From: Oscillospiraceae bacterium
GTDB taxonomy: Bacteria > Bacillota_A > Clostridia > Saccharofermentanales > Saccharofermentanaceae
Assembly (NCBI GenBank): GCA_902803365.1
Contig: CADCPU010000366.1
Span: 1-17,477 of the forward strand
Direction of reading: 5' to 3'
Length of the DNA stretch: 17,477 nucleotides
Positions 14,359 to 17,477 of the stretch are shown one piece after another. The translations under genes and the position numbers were made by a program. The notes below the pieces were generated by a model. That model made no database searches and was not told where the DNA came from. It was given only the letters and a program-made list of their open reading frames with translations. Positions within the stretch are counted from its first letter, which is position 1, and each line of letters starts with the position of its first letter.

Positions 14359-14679
14359 TTATTTGGTTGACAGGAATGCCGCCGCACCGAAAGCTACGAT
14401 CATAAAAATGATATAGAGCAGGTAGAATCCCCAGAAGATCGTAAAACCGATACCGCCGAACTTACCTACCTTGCTGACTGCGGAACTCGTCTTGATCTTG
14501 CCTGTGTGAAGTCCGCCGGATGCAAGATACTCATGAAGCGCCGTGAGATTTCTCGATGCCATTCCGATCGCGATGATGCTTCCGATAGGAAGAGAACAGA
14601 TCGCTGCGGAGATGATCGCATACTTCAAAAGCTCAGATGACTTCTGATCGTACTCAGGATTAAAATTATTGTTTTCCAT
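14359..14679 (-). CDS. Small two-helix membrane protein with GGLHTGK motif (paralogue A)
   Basis: The 106-residue protein has two hydrophobic segments (about residues 18-42 and 74-100) flanking a conserved polar loop, ALHEYLASGGLHTGKIKTSSAVSKVGK. A hydrophilic Asn-rich N-terminus precedes the first helix. It is a paralogue of the gene at 14753-15025: the loop core Y-L-A-x-GG-x-HTGK-x-K and SxVSK, the helix spacing and the FW before the second helix stretch are shared. The topology resembles small DUF4190/CD225-type proteins, but function is unknown. GGGGGAA lies upstream of the ATG. The terminator of the preceding paralogue lies only 20 nt upstream, and no promoter is visible between them. 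Confidence 0.78.
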   Translation of the reverse strand: MENNNFNPEYDQKSSELLKYAIISAAICSLPIGSIIAIGMASRNLTALHEYLASGGLHTGKIKTSSAVSKVGKFGGIGFTIFWGFYLLYIIFMIVAFGAAAFLSTK

Positions 14680-14699
14680 GTATTTTTCCCCCTTTACCT

Positions 14700-14737
14700 A
14701 AAAAATAAGCCGCCCGAATCATTCAAACTCGGACGGC
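14700..14737 (-). terminator. Terminator between the two-helix paralogues
   Basis: On the minus strand GCCGTCCGA and TCGGGCGGC form a 9-bp stem with one T-G pair and an 11-nt loop, followed by TTATTTTTT. It ends about 20 nt before the start codon of the next gene on the same strand. Confidence 0.88.
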
Positions 14738-14752
14738 CTTGATAAGCATTGA

Positions 14753-15025
14753 TTACTGCAAAGATGCCATGCCTACCGCAGCTCCGATTAATGCAAAGTA
14801 GAGGATCCAGAAGATCGCCATTACGATACCTGCGATCAAAGCAACCTTGCTTACGATAGAAGCAGCCTTAACCTTGCCTGTATGTGCGCCGCCTGCTGCG
14901 AGATACTTCTTAATCGATCCGCCGTTTACTGCGCCCAAGATAATGCCTACGATAGCCAGTGGTGTGAAAGCAAAAACTGCTCCAACGATAGCCTTTACCA
15001 ACAGTGGTGTATCGTTCTGTTCCAT
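14753..15025 (-). CDS. Small two-helix membrane protein with GGAHTGK motif (paralogue B)
   Basis: The 90-residue protein has two transmembrane helices (about 9-34 and 60-86) around the loop IKKYLAAGGAHTGKVKAASIVSKV. It is clearly homologous to the next gene downstream but has a shorter N-terminus, consistent with an old tandem duplication. No catalytic motif is visible. AAGAGGG lies upstream of the ATG. An extended -10 promoter and a 5' hairpin lie upstream, and a strong terminator follows the stop codon, so this copy looks independently expressed. Confidence 0.78.
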   Translation of the reverse strand: MEQNDTPLLVKAIVGAVFAFTPLAIVGIILGAVNGGSIKKYLAAGGAHTGKVKAASIVSKVALIAGIVMAIFWILYFALIGAAVGMASLQ

Positions 15026-15048
15026 AATAATATACCCTCTTTTTCAAT

Positions 15049-15069
15049 TAGTACACGTTCCCGTGTCTA
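15049..15069 (-). promoter_or_regulatory. 5' UTR hairpin before paralogue B
   Basis: On the minus strand TAGACACG-GGAA-CGTGTACTA folds into an 8-bp stem with one bulged A and a GGAA tetraloop. It would lie within a few nucleotides of the transcript 5' end, where such hairpins can stabilise mRNA. Confidence 0.45.
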
Positions 15070-15074
15070 AAACG

Positions 15075-15083
15075 ATTATAGCA
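15075..15083 (-). promoter_or_regulatory. Extended -10 promoter of paralogue B
   Basis: On the minus strand TGCTATAAT is a perfect extended -10, 49 nt before the start codon. No good -35 box is seen at 17 nt. Confidence 0.6.
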
Positions 15084-15150
15084 AAAGATAGAGGAGTGTA
15101 TACGATTTTTTAGGTTACCAAAACATTTCTTTTATGGTGCAAACCGCAAA

Positions 15151-15387
15151 TTAGGAACGACTTTTGATTACTTCGACAACGTCGCCTACCGTATTTATCT
15201 TGGCAAAATCTTCATTCGTAAACGTAAAACCGAACTTTTCTTCAAGAGATACGGCGATCGTCAGAAGTCCGATCGAATTGAATCCGAGATCAGCGCGGAG
15301 GTCTGTCTCCGGCTTAACTTCAGAGACGTCCATCTCATCTCCGAACGCGTCCGTCAGTGCTTCCTTTATTCCTTCAAATATATCCAT
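15151..15387 (-). CDS. Acyl carrier protein, non-canonical DSL motif
   Basis: The 78-residue acidic protein has the length and four-helix pattern of an acyl carrier protein. The phosphopantetheine attachment is Ser38 in DLGFNSIGLL, where the canonical sequence would be D-S-L; here it is N-S-I. Later hallmarks SLEEKFGFTFTNEDFAKINTVGDVV match helices II to IV. Its start codon is one nucleotide after the stop of the PlsC gene, and its AGGGGGT site lies inside that gene. It is the last gene of the visible lipid-type operon and is therefore likely a dedicated carrier, not the housekeeping fatty-acid ACP, which normally sits with fab genes. No clear terminator follows it. Confidence 0.9.
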   Translation of the reverse strand: MDIFEGIKEALTDAFGDEMDVSEVKPETDLRADLGFNSIGLLTIAVSLEEKFGFTFTNEDFAKINTVGDVVEVIKSRS

Positions 15388-15388
15388 G

Positions 15389-16048
15389 TCATTTACCCCC
15401 TGTTATCTCTTCGTAGACTTTCCTGCATTCGTTGATCTGTTCCAACAGCTTCTTGGCCAGATCATCCATAGCATTTACGGTCAATATCTTTTTGGTCGTA
15501 TAGTCTGAGATCCTGAACGGATCGCCTACAACGACTGTCCTTCTATTATACCAATGCGCACCTTTAAGTGAATAACACGGTATTATCGGAACTCCCGCCT
15601 GGCTCGCAAGGAGTATCGCACCTGCTTTGATCTCGCCAAGGTCGGATTCGACATCCGGATGAAGCGTACCTTCAGGAAATACTATGAGCATCCTGCCGCG
15701 CTTAAGCATCGAAGTTGCCTTGCGGATCGCTTCGATATCGGCCGTATTCCTGTTGATCTTGATGCAGCCTGCGTGAGTGCATAAGAATTCGCGCCACTTA
15801 TTGCGCAGCACGAGTTCGGATGCGAGGAAGAAGGCTCTCCTGTTAGAAAAGACGCTCGCGTAGAGCCACGGATCCTTGAAGGATACGTGGTTTCCGACTA
15901 CTATCATGCCGTCTTTGATCGTATTCTTGAACTTTTTTCCGTGGATATCGTACTTTTTGGGCGGCGGGAAATGGCCTCCGAGGAGGACTATTGCATGCGA
16001 TATGTCATAAAAGAGCATAGCAACGCTGTATTTCTTGTCACCGAACAT
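15389..16048 (-). CDS. PlsC-like lysophospholipid acyltransferase
   Basis: The 219-residue protein is a PlsC-type acyltransferase. The catalytic HX4D motif is VGNHVSFKDP (His54, Asp59) and the FPEG motif is VFPEGTLHP (Phe124 to Thr128). Further family blocks are GCIKINR before it and IPCYSLKGA after it. The enzyme transfers an acyl group from an acyl-ACP or acyl-CoA to a glycerol phosphate-type acceptor at the membrane surface. A 10-residue polar N-terminus precedes a weakly hydrophobic segment, so it is probably a peripheral membrane protein. It starts 5 nt after the upstream acyltransferase gene and ends 1 nt before the ACP gene. All catalytic residues are in place, unlike its neighbour. 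Confidence 0.92.
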   Translation of the reverse strand: MFGDKKYSVAMLFYDISHAIVLLGGHFPPPKKYDIHGKKFKNTIKDGMIVVGNHVSFKDPWLYASVFSNRRAFFLASELVLRNKWREFLCTHAGCIKINRNTADIEAIRKATSMLKRGRMLIVFPEGTLHPDVESDLGEIKAGAILLASQAGVPIIPCYSLKGAHWYNRRTVVVGDPFRISDYTTKKILTVNAMDDLAKKLLEQINECRKVYEEITGGK

Positions 16049-16053
16049 CCCGA

Positions 16054-16707
16054 TTATTCCTTTTTAGCGAGTTTATCTTTGAGGTCATCACCCAGTGAAT
16101 AGACCAGTTTCTCAAGATTCTCGGTTATTATGCTGATTTTTTCGGTCTCCGTCAACTCTTTGTCCTGATCGTAAAGATCGCTTACGCTTATTGGATCGCC
16201 GATCATGACATGAGCGCGCTTTTTAAATCCGTAATTGCCGTCCGTATAGCACGGGAGTATCGTCGCATCGGAATGCATCGCGATTATCGCTACGCTCGGC
16301 TTGAACGGGAACGGAACGCCGTTGACCGGAAGCCTTGAAGACGGGAATATTCCTATGCTCTCACCTCTGTCGAGGCAGTCGATCGCATCTTCTATGAACG
16401 AGAAATCATAGACATCCCTGTCGACCCTGATGCAGCCTGTCCTGTAAAGAAGCGCGTTCATGAAGGCATTCTTGTTGAACATTACCTCAGCAACAAGGAA
16501 TCTGATGTTCGTTCCGAAGAACTTCATCCAGTAAAGCGGCATATCGATGAGCGCAATGTGGTTAGAGACCAGGATAAAAGGCTTCTTCAGGTTCTTGGAC
16601 TTGTCGCTCTTCCTGTAAAAAGCAGGCTTTAAGAAAGCCCACGCAGGCGGAAAGCCCGTGATCTTGACGAAGTAGCTTATGAATTTACTCTGCCTGTATG
16701 TTCTCAT
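16054..16707 (-). CDS. PlsC-like acyltransferase homologue with altered FPEG motif
   Basis: The ATG at 16707 is chosen because it overlaps the upstream stop as TGATG, with GAGGAG before it; an in-frame ATG at 16758 would lie well inside the upstream gene. The product has 217 residues. The HX4D motif is intact (VSNHIALIDMP, His50 and Asp55) and GCIRVDRD precedes the expected site, but the FPEG motif reads IFPSSRLPVNG, so Ser123 replaces the conserved glutamate. The following FPFKPSVAIIA and ILPCYTDGNYG segments are normal. The change may alter acceptor binding or reduce activity; it could also be a specialised acyltransferase subfamily. It is the second gene of the operon. Confidence 0.85.
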   Translation of the reverse strand: MRTYRQSKFISYFVKITGFPPAWAFLKPAFYRKSDKSKNLKKPFILVSNHIALIDMPLYWMKFFGTNIRFLVAEVMFNKNAFMNALLYRTGCIRVDRDVYDFSFIEDAIDCLDRGESIGIFPSSRLPVNGVPFPFKPSVAIIAMHSDATILPCYTDGNYGFKKRAHVMIGDPISVSDLYDQDKELTETEKISIITENLEKLVYSLGDDLKDKLAKKE

Positions 16708-17477
16708 CAGTTTGTCTGCTCCTCTATATATTTGCCGAGTTCCCCTATCGTGTTGCACGAATAGGTCTCCACTGCAAATTCCTCCGATATCTTCGCCATG
16801 ATCGCGAAGAACTGAAGGCTCGTTGCTCCAAGATCCGTAACGATATTTGATTCCTGCTTTATCTTGCTCTCTTCGATATCGAGAACGTCTGCGACGATCT
16901 TTATTACGGCCTTCAGGATCTGTTCGTTACATACAGAGACGGTCTCCTTATCGCGCGGAACGAAGTCCTTCATCGGAATGAGCTTGATATCGCCGTTTTC
17001 GATGCCTCGAAGGAGATACTGCCTGCTGACCTTGATCGCGGTCGAGGCCATGAGCGGATCGAGAGTAAAATAGAACTTCTTTATCTTGAAGCTGCCCTGA
17101 ATCGACTCGTTGATCTTCATGACTTCCCTGTAGATCGCGTCCGTCTCGGACATCTTCATGTCGTTTCCTACGCGGATGACGAGCGCGAGAGATTCATTGC
17201 CGCGGTCGTCCTTCTCTCCGAAGCACGAGAATTCATTGACACCGTCGATCTTGATCATCTGTTCGACAAGATCCGGGTTGATGTTCTCACCGTCAGCGCC
17301 GATTATCGTATCCTTGGCACGGCCCTTGATAAAGCAGTAACCGTCCTTAAGCTCGGCCATATCCATCGTATCGAACCACTCGCCTCTCTCCTGGACGACA
17401 CCGTCGATCATGATCTTGGAACTGATCGAAGTTCCTTTGATCAAGAGGGTTCCCGAAGGGGATATCGAGTATTCGAT
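16707..17477 (-). CDS. AMP-forming acyl ligase with C-terminal acyl carrier domain (3' part)
   Basis: The reading frame enters from beyond the window, so the N-terminal adenylation core is missing and the last 256 residues are seen. The ligase part shows the region after the ATP site: EWFDTMDMAELKDG (where most members have a Y-x-TGD), the hinge region YCFIKGRAKDTIIGADGENINP and, further on, the A10-like PLMASTAIKVSRQYL that supplies the catalytic lysine. The C-terminal 75 residues are a carrier domain with DLGATSLQFF, Ser as the phosphopantetheine site. The protein would activate a fatty or other carboxylic acid as acyl-AMP and load its own carrier. Its stop overlaps the start of the next gene (TGATG). 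It precedes two acyltransferases and a free ACP. The substrate is unknown. Confidence 0.9.
   Translation of the reverse strand: MEYSISPSGTLLIKGTSISSKIMIDGVVQERGEWFDTMDMAELKDGYCFIKGRAKDTIIGADGENINPDLVEQMIKIDGVNEFSCFGEKDDRGNESLALVIRVGNDMKMSETDAIYREVMKINESIQGSFKIKKFYFTLDPLMASTAIKVSRQYLLRGIENGDIKLIPMKDFVPRDKETVSVCNEQILKAVIKIVADVLDIEESKIKQESNIVTDLGATSLQFFAIMAKISEEFAVETYSCNTIGELGKYIEEQTN

Overview
The window looks like a chromosomal segment of a Gram-positive anaerobe of class Clostridia (Bacillota), probably a fibre-degrading gut or rumen relative of Oscillospiraceae or Lachnospiraceae. The grounds are strong GGAGG-type ribosome binding sites, TTGACA/TATAAT promoters, several Gram-positive style lipoproteins, a BlaI/BlaR1 pair, the rplM-rpsI operon, cytoplasmic GH51 and GH26 glycosidases, and small paralogous two-helix membrane proteins. 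The species cannot be named from the sequence alone.

Layout: (1) 1-599, minus strand: the start of a BlaR1-type membrane metalloprotease gene preceded by blaI, with a consensus promoter and an ACA-nn-TGT operator-like dyad. (2) 607-2976, minus: a large lipoprotein that appears to join a beta-rich N-terminal part to an ABC-type solute-binding domain, with its own promoter. (3) 3002-6191, minus: five tightly coupled genes (permuted papain-like protein, FkbM-type methyltransferase, two-helix membrane protein, zinc ribbon protein, YdcF/DUF218 membrane protein). (4) 6334-7327, minus: rplM-rpsI with promoter and terminator. (5) 7459-9658, plus: a PflX-like radical SAM protein and a lipoprotein with a conserved KPVIYLYP domain, ending at a terminator. 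(6) 9660-9910: gene-free, holding at least three copies of a 42-bp palindromic repeat. (7) 9938-10347, minus: a tiny lipoprotein and tRNA-Gly(GCC), each with a promoter. (8) 10514-12118, plus: GH51 arabinofuranosidase, convergent with (9) 12115-14282, minus: a HEAT-like protein followed by a GH26 mannanase. (10) 14307-15083, minus: two paralogous two-helix membrane proteins, each followed by a hairpin terminator. (11) 15151-17477, minus: a translationally coupled lipid-type operon encoding the end of an AMP-forming acyl ligase fused to a carrier domain, two PlsC-like acyltransferases and a free-standing acyl carrier protein.

How the parts could work together: GH51 and GH26 both lack signal peptides and most simply act on arabinose- and mannose-containing oligosaccharides after import; the lipoprotein with a solute-binding domain could be a surface sensor or binding protein, but no permease is adjacent. 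The ligase-ACP, PlsC, PlsC, ACP block reads as one acyl activation and transfer module in which one acyltransferase has lost the usual FPEG glutamate and both carriers have a non-canonical residue before the phosphopantetheine serine. The least explained elements are that lipid operon, the five-gene papain/FkbM/YdcF operon, and the 42-bp palindrome cluster.
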